From the NCBI GenBank assembly GCA_017394805.1, contig JAFPXC010000013.1, positions 1 through 64,000 on the forward strand: a DNA stretch of 64,000 nt. Reading direction: 5' to 3'. This document shows positions 1 to 9,730 of the stretch, in pieces (position 1 is the stretch's first letter; each line of letters opens with the position of its first letter). The notes below the pieces were generated by a model. That model was not told where the DNA came from. It did no database searches and saw only the letters and a program-made list of their open reading frames with translations. The translations under genes were made by a program, and so were the position numbers. This DNA is from Clostridia bacterium. Its GTDB lineage: Bacteria; Bacillota; Clostridia; Christensenellales; CAG-1252.

Positions 1-1179
1 ACTTGATGTTGACTTTGGGACGAACATGTCTTTTGTTAGACTACTACCAAACGGACCTTTTTTATATAAAGCTAAATTATCCAATCTACTCCACACCCAG
101 CCGTTTGGCAAATCAAACGGGATCGATTCGGTAATATCTATGTCTTTACCGCCGATATGTTCGTAATAACAGTTATCATCACCTTTGTAGATGTAACTCT
201 CGACGTATTTCTTGCCGAGTTTTGTCTTCTTCTCGGCGCGAATACGCTCTAACAATACACTTGCCGGTTCGTCACTTGGATCCTGCGGTACAAGTTTGCC
301 TTGTATAGCGTATTGCAGGATAGACTTCTTGAGTTTATCGTATATTTCGCTGTCTATCTTGGTTTTTTGCTGTTCAAGACGGTCATACTCTTTGAGAAAA
401 GGTAAATATTTTTCTATCTCATAAACAATTAGACTTTGCTCCTTTAGCGGTGGAATAGGAATGATTAACTGAATTAAACGTTCCTTCCCTAAATTATAAA
501 ATGCTTGTCCTGACTTTTTTGTTATAGATCTCAGCTGTTTATTAAAATACGAGCTTTGTAAAGCATACAGCATATATTTAGCAAAGATGGTTGAACTACA
601 ATACGGTCTTATAATAAAAACAAACCCGCCAGCCGTAACATTATTGTAGTTATGTTCTACCAATGCTAATTTTCCAATGTTTTCAATACTCGTTACAGCT
701 GGAGTAATCAGATCATTGCGTTGTAAAAGGATGCTGTCGGATACAAGTTTCGGATTTATAAAAATGTCGTTATCCAAAAATCTGTATTCTCCTTGAAGTA
801 TATTACCTCCACGCAATACACGAGTTTGTGTGATATCATTAGTCGCTTGTTCTTTCTTAAAAGAAGCTCCTGTTTGTATATAAAATAAAGAGCTTATCCG
901 CGCAAAAGCCCACCCTTCGGGCAAATCAAAATCGCTTACTTCGTCTTCGATATTACGTACTTCATTCCCGATCTTCTCATAATGGCAATTATCATCACCT
1001 TTAAAGATGATGGAATCGGTTTTATCCTTCTTGATTTTGCCCTCTTTAATGAGCTTTTGTTTTTCAGCGCGAATGCGTTCTAAAAGAACGGACGCGGGTT
1101 CGTCGTTCGGATCCTGCGGCACAAGTTTACCTTGTATCGCCATTTGCAAAATGGCTTTTCTTAATTGTTCGGCTTTCAT
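1..1179 (-). CDS. hsdS: Type I restriction-modification specificity subunit HsdS (3' end outside window)
   Basis: This is the DNA-recognition subunit of a type I restriction-modification enzyme. It directs the HsdM methylase and the HsdR nuclease/translocase to an asymmetric two-part target. The frame is open from the ATG at 1179 to the window edge (393 codons), so the C-terminus is missing. Two target-recognition halves are visible. Each is preceded by an almost identical segment reading ILQ.AIQGKLVPQDP.DEPASVLLERI, encoded at about 1064-1160 and again at 231-327. Each half then has the family's DLP.GW start, and the first ends in IPIPPLKEQ. The start overlaps the upstream PDDEXK gene by four bases (ATGA), which suggests translational coupling. 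It is the last gene of the operon that begins at 9706. Assignment is secure; the recognition sequence cannot be read from the protein. Confidence 0.93.
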   Translation of the reverse strand, partial: MKAEQLRKAILQMAIQGKLVPQDPNDEPASVLLERIRAEKQKLIKEGKIKKDKTDSIIFKGDDNCHYEKIGNEVRNIEDEVSDFDLPEGWAFARISSLFYIQTGASFKKEQATNDITQTRVLRGGNILQGEYRFLDNDIFINPKLVSDSILLQRNDLITPAVTSIENIGKLALVEHNYNNVTAGGFVFIIRPYCSSTIFAKYMLYALQSSYFNKQLRSITKKSGQAFYNLGKERLIQLIIPIPPLKEQSLIVYEIEKYLPFLKEYDRLEQQKTKIDSEIYDKLKKSILQYAIQGKLVPQDPSDEPASVLLERIRAEKKTKLGKKYVESYIYKGDDNCYYEHIGGKDIDITESIPFDLPNGWVWSRLDNLALYKKGPFGSSLTKDMFVPKSTSS

Positions 1180-2192
1180 TGTATATCTATTTTTTCCTCT
1201 AATAAGCGTCGTTCTTTGGCGATATAATCCTGCAATTCTTTTTCGGTCGGCAGGGTGAATTGATACTTTGAAGCAAAGATGTTTTTCCCGTCGTTTAACA
1301 CGGAATATTTTGCCATGGTTTCGTTCTTCTCCGAGCAAAGAATGATACCTATCGTGGGATTATCGTCTTCGCCCTTTTGCGTTTGGTCGTAAATGCGAAC
1401 GTAAGAATCCATCTGCCCTATATCCTGGTAGGAAAGTTTTGTCGTTTTCAAGTCGATCAAAACAAAGCATTTCAGAATATAGTTGTAGAAAACCAAGTCG
1501 ATATAAAAGTGGTCGCCGTCCAAATCAATATGTTTTTGTCTTGCGACAAAGGAAAAACCGCGCCCTAATTCCAATAAAAACTTCTGCAAGTTATCTATTA
1601 AGGCTTGCTCTAATTTCTTTTCGTACAGGTCGGCAGAAGGTTGTATACCTAAAAACTCCAACACATACGGATCCCTTATAAAGTCGCTCGGTTGTTTTGA
1701 CGGTTCAAGAGAAAAGATTTCCTCTTTTACTTGCTCTTTGTTTTTACTTGCAAGCAGTCTTTCATAGAAGAAAGAGTTAATTTGCCTTTCAAGTTGGCGA
1801 GAACTCCAATTTGACTTTGCACACTCATCCATATAAAACAAGCGCGCGTTATTATCTGCAACCTTGAGCAATAAGCGATACTGCGTCCAATTCAATTCAC
1901 CACGCAGTGAGTGGTAATTCGGAAATGTCAAATAAAATTGGCGCATATATCTCAGGTTTGTAACGGTAAAACCTTTGCCAAAGTCAACGGTCAGCCGTTT
2001 GGATAACTCTTTTATAAAGTCGGAAGCATATTCTGCTCTTTCTTCCCCGCCCTGCAATTCCACGATTTTCTTACCTATATTCCAATAGGCTGAAACCATA
2101 GCGGTATTTGCCGCTTGATAAACTTGATTACGGGTGTTTTCAAGTATCTGTTTAATTTGTTCGTACGATTTTACATCGAGAAGTTCATTCAT
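1176..2192 (-). CDS. YhcG-type PDDEXK nuclease (DUF1016)
   Basis: A 338-residue member of the YhcG/DUF1016 family. The N-terminal part (about 1-150) carries the family pattern with YWNIGKKIV, SDFIKELS and NLRYMRQFY. The C-terminal part (about 190-320) is a PD-(D/E)XK fold nuclease domain, with FYIDLVF supplying the first acidic residue and LIDLKT the acidic-x-Lys pair. Members are often found inside type I restriction-modification operons, but their role there is not settled. It could be an accessory nuclease or act on the specificity subunit. Here it lies between hsdM (8-base overlap) and hsdS (4-base overlap), so it is translated with them. The family call is strong; the function is inferred only from the fold and position. 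Confidence 0.85.
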   Translation of the reverse strand: MNELLDVKSYEQIKQILENTRNQVYQAANTAMVSAYWNIGKKIVELQGGEERAEYASDFIKELSKRLTVDFGKGFTVTNLRYMRQFYLTFPNYHSLRGELNWTQYRLLLKVADNNARLFYMDECAKSNWSSRQLERQINSFFYERLLASKNKEQVKEEIFSLEPSKQPSDFIRDPYVLEFLGIQPSADLYEKKLEQALIDNLQKFLLELGRGFSFVARQKHIDLDGDHFYIDLVFYNYILKCFVLIDLKTTKLSYQDIGQMDSYVRIYDQTQKGEDDNPTIGIILCSEKNETMAKYSVLNDGKNIFASKYQFTLPTEKELQDYIAKERRLLEEKIDIQ

Positions 2193-3702
2193 TTGCGTTA
2201 TCTCCCAACAAACTCATAATTTCACTAAGGACTCTGTCAATATCCGCGTCGAGGCTGGCGCGCTTTTCGCGGTAATTCTTTATCAAATCTTGCGGGGCAA
2301 GAATCTCTTCTTCCTCGTGAGGGTAGCCGCACAGATCAATATTATAATTCAACGCGGCGATCTCTTCAACCGTGTATTTCTTCGCTTTGGGGAATTCGTC
2401 TATGACGATCTCCTTTCTATCCGCCCACCAATCAACGGCGGGCGCAAAATGCTCAATTTTCATTGGTTTCGTCTTGGAAAAATGCTTATATCCATCCGGC
2501 ATATCCAAACGGTAGAACCACGTTTCCTTGGTGGGTTTGCTCTTATCGAAAAATAAGATGTTAGTAGTGATAGATGTATAAGGAGAAAACACACTTTGCG
2601 GCATGCGAATAACCGTATGAAGATTGAAATCGGCAAACAGTTTCTTCTTAATGGCAACTTTTGCGTTGTCTGTTCCAAACAAGAATCCATCTGGAAGAAT
2701 AACCGCCGCGCGACCGGATGATTTCAGCCGATACATAATAACGGACATAAACAAATCCGCAGTATCACTGCTGGCAAGATCGGACGGAAAATGTTTTTTT
2801 ACATCCGCCTTTTCACTTCCGCCATAAGGAGGATTCATCAAAATAACGTCAAATTGATCTTTGAAAGTATAGTCAAGAACATTGTGAAGGAGTGAATTGT
2901 CATGATATACCTCCGGCATATCGATATCGTGCAATAGCATATTCGTAATGCATAGCATATACGGAAATTGTTTTTTCTCCACGCCGTAAATGGAATTATT
3001 CAGTTTTTTTACGTCATCGGTCGTTTGAACTTTCTTTTCAAGTTCTTTTAGCCAACTTGTCAAGAATCCACCCGTACCGCACGCGAAGTCCGCAACCTTT
3101 TCTCCGACTTTTGGCTGAATCACCTGCGCCATAAAATCGGTAACGGCGCGCGGCGTATAAAATTCACCGGCGGAGCCTGCGCTCTGCAGTTCACGCAAGA
3201 TGGACTCATATATCTCTCCAAATGCGTGACTCTCTTCGTTATCACTCAAATCAAGATCATCAATGACGTTAATGACTTGTCGAAGCAAAACGCCGTCTTT
3301 CATATAGTTGTTGGCATCTTCAAATGTTGTCTTGACAATCGCTTTTTTGATCGGGGTCGTTGGATCAACCGATACACCTTTAATAAGTACGTTGCCATTA
3401 CCATCTTTAATATCGTTTCCTTTTAGTACAGGGAAAACAGTATTGTTGACAAAGTTCAAAAGAGCATCGCCGGTCATGCCTCTGCCATTTTCTTCGTGTG
3501 CCCAATTACGCCAGCGGCATTGCGCGGGGATGATGGAAACATAGTTGTCCTCATTGAATTCCCAGTCAGCTTCTTTTGTATCGTAGACCTTCAGAAATAG
3601 CATCCATGCAATTTGCTCTATTCGTTGCGCATCGCCGTTAATGCCTGCGTCGTTGCGCATGATGTCTCTTATTCTCTTCACAAATCCAGAAATGTTGCTC
3701 AT
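2185..3702 (-). CDS. hsdM: Type I restriction-modification methylase subunit HsdM
   Basis: This is the N6-adenine DNA methyltransferase of the type I enzyme, 505 residues, the usual length. An HsdM N-terminal domain (residues 1-150) is followed by the methylase core. The S-adenosylmethionine motif I is DFACGTGGF at 205-213, and the catalytic NPPY is at 290-293 (VILMNPPYGG). SAGEFYTPR at about 176-185 is typical of HsdM just before motif I. The gene starts three bases after hsdR ends and overlaps the PDDEXK gene by eight bases. Two HsdM with one HsdS form the modification enzyme, and adding HsdR gives the restriction complex. No disabling change is visible. Confidence 0.96.
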   Translation of the reverse strand: MSNISGFVKRIRDIMRNDAGINGDAQRIEQIAWMLFLKVYDTKEADWEFNEDNYVSIIPAQCRWRNWAHEENGRGMTGDALLNFVNNTVFPVLKGNDIKDGNGNVLIKGVSVDPTTPIKKAIVKTTFEDANNYMKDGVLLRQVINVIDDLDLSDNEESHAFGEIYESILRELQSAGSAGEFYTPRAVTDFMAQVIQPKVGEKVADFACGTGGFLTSWLKELEKKVQTTDDVKKLNNSIYGVEKKQFPYMLCITNMLLHDIDMPEVYHDNSLLHNVLDYTFKDQFDVILMNPPYGGSEKADVKKHFPSDLASSDTADLFMSVIMYRLKSSGRAAVILPDGFLFGTDNAKVAIKKKLFADFNLHTVIRMPQSVFSPYTSITTNILFFDKSKPTKETWFYRLDMPDGYKHFSKTKPMKIEHFAPAVDWWADRKEIVIDEFPKAKKYTVEEIAALNYNIDLCGYPHEEEEILAPQDLIKNYREKRASLDADIDRVLSEIMSLLGDNANE

Positions 3703-3705
3703 ATG

Positions 3706-6072
3706 TTATGCCGCCTTATAGATTTCATTTGCTAATTCTCTGACTGCTCTCAAGTAGCCATCTTTACCGCCAAACAACTGTGCGATTCGTGCAGGTTTAC
3801 CGAATTTCACAAAAGGATCAAGTTTCAATACGTCTGTATCTTCGATTTCGTAAATGCCTCCGTCTGCATATTTTTCAAGGAGTGCTTCCAAAACTTCTCT
3901 TGCCGCGCCGCCGTATTTAGCAAAAACATTGCGCTTTCTAACGTTTTCAGCACGTTCTCTACGAGTCAAAGGTTTCTGATTAAACGCTATATGGCAAATA
4001 AAGTCGAAGTCGTCCACATCGGACATACCTTCCGCCGCTTTGATTTGTTCCAAGTCAATGCCGCGCTCGGCAAGCAACTCTCGTATCTTTTCTTTTTTCT
4101 CTTCTTTCGTCCATTCCAAAATGAAATTTTCAAGAGAAGCATATTCGCCAAAGATGTTCGCTTTCGTGTAATCGATAATGCTTTCTTGCCGTAGCAGTTT
4201 TCCGTCGGTATCGTATACGGAAACTATCTTTTGCAAGACTTCCACTCGACAACCACGATTATCGACGACATATTTATGATTAGGCTCAACGGGTGGCGTA
4301 GGCAATACCGTCTTGCCATTCGGCGTTTGTTTGGGTGTGACATGCGTAAAATGCTCATCTTGTTCGACAGGTCCGTCCCAATCGGGATCGGCAAACAAAC
4401 GTGTCACGCCACGGAAATCCATAATCATAAAGTGCGTTTTCCCATCCGCAACGCGAAGCCTTGTTCCTCGGCCGATGATTTGTTTGAATTCTGTCATTGA
4501 GCCGATCATCTCATCTAATACAATTAATTTGACCATTTTACAATCGGCGCCCGTCGAAAGCAACTTTGACGTGGTCGCTATAACGGGATATGGCGCTGAA
4601 ACCGAAATGAAATAATCCAGTTTTCCTTTGCCATATGTATCGCTACCGGTAATCCGCACAACATAATCCGGATTGTCCTTACACATGTCGGCGTTAAGAT
4701 TTGTCAACGCGATGCGCATACGTTCTGCGGCATCCTCTGTCGCACAGAACACGATAGTTTTAGACATTCTATCGGTTGATTTGAGATACTCGGTTATTTC
4801 TTTGGCGACCATGTCAATGCGATCTTGCAAAATGATATTGTAATCATAATCGCTATTGTTGTAAATCCTGTCCTCGATTTCGTAGCCAAAGATATCGAGT
4901 TGACCTTTGCGCGGACGCCAGCCGTCATCAATATCCGTTTTTATGCGAAGAACCTTGAACGGCGCTAAAAAACCGTCGTCTATACCTTCTTTCAAACTAT
5001 ACTTATAAACTGGTTCGCCAAAATAGTCAATGTTGGAAATGAACGTCGTTTCTTTGGGCGTCGCAGTCATACCGATTTGAGTCGCAGAAGTAAAGTATTC
5101 TAGTATTTTTCTCCAACGGCTTTCTTCTTTCGCACTACCACGGTGGCACTCGTCTACGATAACTAAATCAAAAAAGTCTTTATCAAACAACTGACTGTAA
5201 TGTGCGAGCATTTCTTCGTCGGTTTCATCTTCTCCGTCTTTCTTGTTCCTGACTAATTGCTGATAGAGTGAGAAATAGACTTGATGCGACGTAATCGTCG
5301 TTCTATCGTCTTTTGCGAAATTGATCTTATGGATTACTTTCTCCAGCGGCTTAAAATCACCGCTGATGGTTTGATCGACAAGGATGTTTCTATCAGCGAG
5401 ATATAGTACTTTTTGTTTTAATCCGCTTTGCAAAAGTCTGTATACAATTTGAAATGTCGTGTAGGTTTTACCTGTTCCCGTTGCCATAACGAGCAAGAGG
5501 CGGTTTTGTCCTTTTGCAATCGCATCCAGTGTTTTGTTAACGGCAATTCTTTGATAGTAGCGAGGTGCATATGTTTTTTGACTAGTATAATATGGTTGAT
5601 CAATGATGGCTTTTTGAACAGCAGAGAACCCCTTATCGCCATTTAGTTCTGCATTGTATCTTGCATACAGTTCATCGGGCGTCGGAAAAGCGCCTAATGA
5701 TATTTCTCTCTCTTTTCCGGTCAAAAAGTCATATTCCTGAAACGCATCTCCATTGGAACTATATGCAAAAGGGACATCCAGCATTTTAGCATACTCTTTG
5801 GCTTGTTGCATGCCGAAAGAAATCGAGTGATTGTTGTCCTTTGCCTCGATGATGGCAATGGGATACTCTCGCCTGAAATATAGCACATAATCCGCTTTTT
5901 TCGGCGCTTCTCGATTGATCTTATTTCCACGAAGATTCACCTTACCATCGGTGAACTGAACTTTTGTCTCCATTGTAATTTGATCCTGCCAACCCTTTGC
6001 AAAAAGACTCGGCGTGATATAGTTCAGCTTTATATCCTCTTCGGTCATTTGTTTCTTATCAAGTATGGTCAT
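3706..6072 (-). CDS. hsdR: Type I restriction endonuclease subunit HsdR
   Basis: A 788-residue restriction and translocation subunit. The N-terminal nuclease domain has Asp61 and the EAK pair Glu76-Lys78 (IIEAKDNN), matching the PD-(D/E)XK site of HsdR proteins. A superfamily 2 helicase motor follows, with Walker A ATGTGKT at 197-203, DECH at 307-310 and GMTATP shortly after. The second motor domain contains QIIGRGTRLR near residue 545. It is of the shorter EcoEI-like type. The protein cleaves unmodified DNA after ATP-driven translocation. The gene lies 63 bp downstream of the TIR gene and 3 bp upstream of hsdM. All motifs needed for activity are present. Confidence 0.95.
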   Translation of the reverse strand: MTILDKKQMTEEDIKLNYITPSLFAKGWQDQITMETKVQFTDGKVNLRGNKINREAPKKADYVLYFRREYPIAIIEAKDNNHSISFGMQQAKEYAKMLDVPFAYSSNGDAFQEYDFLTGKEREISLGAFPTPDELYARYNAELNGDKGFSAVQKAIIDQPYYTSQKTYAPRYYQRIAVNKTLDAIAKGQNRLLLVMATGTGKTYTTFQIVYRLLQSGLKQKVLYLADRNILVDQTISGDFKPLEKVIHKINFAKDDRTTITSHQVYFSLYQQLVRNKKDGEDETDEEMLAHYSQLFDKDFFDLVIVDECHRGSAKEESRWRKILEYFTSATQIGMTATPKETTFISNIDYFGEPVYKYSLKEGIDDGFLAPFKVLRIKTDIDDGWRPRKGQLDIFGYEIEDRIYNNSDYDYNIILQDRIDMVAKEITEYLKSTDRMSKTIVFCATEDAAERMRIALTNLNADMCKDNPDYVVRITGSDTYGKGKLDYFISVSAPYPVIATTSKLLSTGADCKMVKLIVLDEMIGSMTEFKQIIGRGTRLRVADGKTHFMIMDFRGVTRLFADPDWDGPVEQDEHFTHVTPKQTPNGKTVLPTPPVEPNHKYVVDNRGCRVEVLQKIVSVYDTDGKLLRQESIIDYTKANIFGEYASLENFILEWTKEEKKEKIRELLAERGIDLEQIKAAEGMSDVDDFDFICHIAFNQKPLTRRERAENVRKRNVFAKYGGAAREVLEALLEKYADGGIYEIEDTDVLKLDPFVKFGKPARIAQLFGGKDGYLRAVRELANEIYKAA

Positions 6073-6135
6073 ATCGTTCTCCCATATTGCTTCCTAATTC
6101 TCATAATCCCATTTTATCGGAACCAGAAGATAAAA

Positions 6136-8637
6136 CTAATGCTTTTCTATGAATCCATATAATGATCTTTTTATCCTATCCTTCGCCATGGGATCAATTC
6201 TAGCCATATTGACAATCTGATTTACACGATTAATGTCCCCATTTTCAAAATAATTCAAGATACATTCTCGTCTTAATAATAGCGGCATAAAACTATTATC
6301 TTTATCAATTAATTCCTTCAAAGTTACATACGATTCTCTCATTTTAGTAATATCTTTAAGTTCAGCATAAATATCAAATAGATCTCTATAATAATAGATT
6401 TGATTTTCAAATAATAACTTATTCTCTATCATTATTCTTAAAGCATTATGATAGTCATGTTTAACATAAAAGCTGTAATATGCTTTCATGTTGGGATAAA
6501 ACTGTTTGGATGTAATTGGTAATCGATCTACTTCTTTTGCTTTGTTGAGAAGTTCTTCTACCACATCCAATTTGATAACCTTTTGACGTATTGCGCATTT
6601 AAAGTATTGAAAAATGTTGAAGATGTTATCTTGGAAGCGATTATAGTTTTTTTCTGCCAACTCTAATGCTGCATCGTACTCTTCTAGTGCAATATACGTT
6701 TCAACCAATTCTCTACTTGCTCTAAAATAAGAGCTATTCTCATTTAAACATGAGATGAAACACTCTTCTGCTGTATCATATTTCCCAACAAGTTTATAAT
6801 AAAAACCTTTTATAAAATCCGCTTGGAATTTTTTCAAGATATACTCATTTTTATACTTTAATTGTAGTATTTCAAAAACACTACCATCCTTTTCCCTTAC
6901 CAGGCACATGGCGTAATAAAAATAGAATGTTTGCTTTAATGTCAACTCCCATACCTCTACGGCATCTAAACATTTTTGACATATATCCTTAACTCTATCA
7001 TAAACCTTTTTGTTGTATAATTGAATAATAGATTTTAAGATAATAGAAGGATATATTAATTGACAATCATTCAGCCATGTATTTTCTTTTACTAGTTCTC
7101 CCAAGTTCTTGGAAATCTGAGAATAACAATAGTCATCTAATTCATTGACTTTTAAGCAATCTTTGAATTTTCTAAATTCAAGTTGTAAATACTTAACTAT
7201 ATCACTTGGAATACTTATTCTATTTCGTTCGATATAATCAATTACTGTAGATGAAACAGTTAACAAATCATTGTTAATGCCAGTTCTTCTACAAATACAA
7301 AAACGTAATAACATGTTATAAAAGTCTTTATAATCCTCATCAAGTTTATTGATCTCTACTATTTCCGAAATAGGAATATTCGAATAACTCGAAAGGAATG
7401 ATAGATACGATAAAAACTTGTTTTTTCGATCGTCTGTAAAGTTCATCAACCCCAAATACTTGTCAAGAATTCTTATAGTACTTTGGGCGACAAACTCTAC
7501 TATCTCATGCGATTTTCTTTTTACATCTTGCAAACTGTCTGCAAGTATTTTTTCAATGCAAAAATGTATTTGTAACGGATGCCCTGTTAATATATTTTGG
7601 AAAAACCTAATATCATCAATACCAAGAGAAAGCCCACTTTCTTTTGACAATTTATCTAATAGTTTCAGTTTGTTTGGATTATCTAATTCGGGTATTTCTT
7701 TAATAAAGAATGCTCCCGTCCTTTTGTTGTTACGCACTCTCTGATTAGCAACAATGCCCAAAGTCAACTCTTCTCTTATGCTCTCTATTGATTTTAGAAG
7801 CCACCATACAACATCTCCGCTCTGAATTAACACATCGTCATCTCTGAAAATAATAAACTCTTTACTGTTTTGGACCAATTTAAAACAGGATTCTAAACGT
7901 TTAATTTTATCATCCAAACTTAAAGCATTTATCTCTGCAAGATAATCTTTATTGTATTCACCGAATCCATTATCTATCAGTTTAGAAATAACATCATCAA
8001 TAGAATCATTTTTTTCAAGCGATATTACTATTGGATCATAATAATCCCCAAAAGTTCTAGGCACCTTAATACATTGTCGTATAAATGCTTCTCTCCCGAT
8101 TCCTTCTATTCCGTAAGCAATAATTCCTTGATAAGCTTTTTGCGTGTAATAATGAGTATCGAATTCTTTTAACAGATTTTCATGACCAATATACAGCCTA
8201 TAGTCATTATTGGGCTGGGTTTCATTTAATTGCGCAAAAAGATTTTTAATTTTTCTATACGCTAATTGAGGACTACCAATAAAGCGTAAATTATATGCAC
8301 CAATCCCATTTTTGAGCCACTCTGGTATGCGATCATCCGTATAATTAATTGAATGATCAATGATTATCGGATAAAACTGTTTTATCTTTTCATTTTGAAT
8401 ACCTTCAAAAGCGAATTTGATTTCGCGTTGAACCCACTGACTATTTAGTGCGGTATCTGAAAGAAAAAGCACAAACAAATCTGTATTTGAAAGAGTGTTA
8501 AGAATTTCACTTATTGTTGGCATCCCGCCCTCAAATGAATACTTATCATAATAAGCAATGTCTTTGCCAAATTTATTGGCAATATATTCAACATATTCTT
8601 TATCTTTACTACTATGTGATAAAAAAATTCTATTCAT
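6136..8637 (-). CDS. TIR domain protein with degenerate STAND-like P-loop and TPR-like tail
   Basis: An 833-residue protein. Residues 1-~130 are a TIR domain (FLSHSSKD at 5-12; Trp68 and putative catalytic Glu72 in WVQREI). Bacterial TIR domains with this Glu usually hydrolyse NAD+ or make signalling nucleotides. A NACHT/STAND-like region follows. Its P-loop reads GIEGIGRE at 176-183, so the Walker A Lys and Ser/Thr are Arg and Glu. A Walker B-like FIIFRDDD is at 262-268. The C-terminal ~400 residues are helical and repeat-like (EEYDAALELAEKNY), consistent with tetratricopeptide repeats that sense a ligand. The gene starts two bases after the GIY-YIG gene, so it belongs to the restriction operon. 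I infer a phage-triggered NAD+-depleting effector. The trigger is unknown, and ATP binding is doubtful given the altered P-loop. Confidence 0.82.
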   Translation of the reverse strand: MNRIFLSHSSKDKEYVEYIANKFGKDIAYYDKYSFEGGMPTISEILNTLSNTDLFVLFLSDTALNSQWVQREIKFAFEGIQNEKIKQFYPIIIDHSINYTDDRIPEWLKNGIGAYNLRFIGSPQLAYRKIKNLFAQLNETQPNNDYRLYIGHENLLKEFDTHYYTQKAYQGIIAYGIEGIGREAFIRQCIKVPRTFGDYYDPIVISLEKNDSIDDVISKLIDNGFGEYNKDYLAEINALSLDDKIKRLESCFKLVQNSKEFIIFRDDDVLIQSGDVVWWLLKSIESIREELTLGIVANQRVRNNKRTGAFFIKEIPELDNPNKLKLLDKLSKESGLSLGIDDIRFFQNILTGHPLQIHFCIEKILADSLQDVKRKSHEIVEFVAQSTIRILDKYLGLMNFTDDRKNKFLSYLSFLSSYSNIPISEIVEINKLDEDYKDFYNMLLRFCICRRTGINNDLLTVSSTVIDYIERNRISIPSDIVKYLQLEFRKFKDCLKVNELDDYCYSQISKNLGELVKENTWLNDCQLIYPSIILKSIIQLYNKKVYDRVKDICQKCLDAVEVWELTLKQTFYFYYAMCLVREKDGSVFEILQLKYKNEYILKKFQADFIKGFYYKLVGKYDTAEECFISCLNENSSYFRASRELVETYIALEEYDAALELAEKNYNRFQDNIFNIFQYFKCAIRQKVIKLDVVEELLNKAKEVDRLPITSKQFYPNMKAYYSFYVKHDYHNALRIMIENKLLFENQIYYYRDLFDIYAELKDITKMRESYVTLKELIDKDNSFMPLLLRRECILNYFENGDINRVNQIVNMARIDPMAKDRIKRSLYGFIEKH

Positions 8638-8639
8638 AT

Positions 8640-9497
8640 CTATTCCTCAACTTTCCTTATCGTTATATCTAGCGATTTGCCATCAGCATTTTTCCATTCT
8701 ACCCAACCGTTTGTCGAACCACCTAAAACGAAATCACTTGCACCGCTCGGCGTATTAAATATCAGATTCACATTAAGAAGATAAACATCACCATCTTTTC
8801 GAATGTCTCCCTTCGAAAATAGTTCGGCTCTTTGTTTGTTGTACTTGGCAAGATGAACAGGCTTTTCGTAATTGATTTGCGAACCTTCTAAAACCTCGAA
8901 CTTCTCGCCATCATAAATGCCATAAGCCTTTATACCATTTCTTGTCGTATGTAGAATATCGGCTGAGTTACGATTGGTTTTTGCGTTGTCCATCTTATAG
9001 CCTTGCGTCGCCATAATAAATTGTATTTCCTCATAAACTTCTTCGATAAGCGGCAAATCGTATTCGTCAATCTCATATTTGGGGTTTACAGTGTTTTCTA
9101 CCTTATACCTTTTGGACTCGTATGCTTTTTGAATAGCATACTCTTCAAGCCCGCTGATCATATCCAAAGAAAAAGTTTTGTTGTCCGCTAAAAACATTAT
9201 GGCTTTATTCCAAAAGTCTTTTTGTCTATTGTGATCATCCAAACGAGTGATACCATTCCGCGTTTGCCCAACATATATTTGAGCAATCATGTTTTCGTCA
9301 TTTTCATTGATGAGATAGTATATCCCGGGGCGATTGATACCGGATAACTTTTTTGCTTCCGAAAGAAGCGGACGAGGAATGACATACGTTGTCATCGTAG
9401 ACAGATGTCGTCTTATCGACCGAATACCATCCGGTTGTCCGTTATGATAGATGATTTCCAATTTCTTACTGGTCGCCATATCTTCTGAACTCTCCAC
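8640..9497 (-). CDS. GIY-YIG nuclease with C-terminal DUF4357
   Basis: A 285-residue protein. The GIY-YIG nuclease domain covers about 35-150: GIY at 58-60, YVG at 75-77, conserved Arg85, metal-binding Glu119 and Asn138. The C-terminal 60-70 residues match the DUF4357 pattern (FEVLEGSQI, then GASDFVLGGSTNGWVEWK), a likely DNA- or target-binding module often linked to restriction systems. The start is the GTG at 9497, which overlaps the stop of the XRE gene by one base (TAGTG). An ATG six codons further in (9479) is an alternative. The close packing with the XRE and TIR genes makes it part of the defence operon. The family call is strong; its target is unknown. Confidence 0.86.
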   Translation of the reverse strand: MESSEDMATSKKLEIIYHNGQPDGIRSIRRHLSTMTTYVIPRPLLSEAKKLSGINRPGIYYLINENDENMIAQIYVGQTRNGITRLDDHNRQKDFWNKAIMFLADNKTFSLDMISGLEEYAIQKAYESKRYKVENTVNPKYEIDEYDLPLIEEVYEEIQFIMATQGYKMDNAKTNRNSADILHTTRNGIKAYGIYDGEKFEVLEGSQINYEKPVHLAKYNKQRAELFSKGDIRKDGDVYLLNVNLIFNTPSGASDFVLGGSTNGWVEWKNADGKSLDITIRKVEE

Positions 9498-9706
9498 TAT
9501 TTGTCCACGTCAATAAAGTCCATAATATCGCCGATATTGCAGTCAAGCACCTTGCATATTTTTGCAAGAATCTCGGTGTTAACATTCTCATTGCGCCCCA
9601 GCTTAGCCATAGCGGTTGTAGTAATGCCGGTTGCCTTACGCAGATCCTCTTTTTTCATGTCTTTGTCAATAAGCAATTTCCAAAGTTTCTTATAACTAAC
9701 TGCCAT
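9497..9706 (-). CDS. XRE-family (Cro/CI) regulator of the restriction operon
   Basis: A 69-residue single-domain helix-turn-helix protein of the YozG/CI type. The recognition helix region reads ITTTAMAKLGRNENV, and the C-terminal CKVLDCNIGDIMDF is the usual end of these short repressors. It is the first gene of the leftward seven-gene operon. A near-palindrome centred on ACTTAAGT (9731-9747) lies between its -10 box and its start codon and is a good candidate for its own operator. Such small XRE proteins commonly delay restriction-gene expression in a new host (C-protein-like control). That role is inferred from position. Confidence 0.85.
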   Translation of the reverse strand: MAVSYKKLWKLLIDKDMKKEDLRKATGITTTAMAKLGRNENVNTEILAKICKVLDCNIGDIMDFIDVDK

Positions 9707-9730
9707 ATTAATTCTCCATCTATTAAGAAT

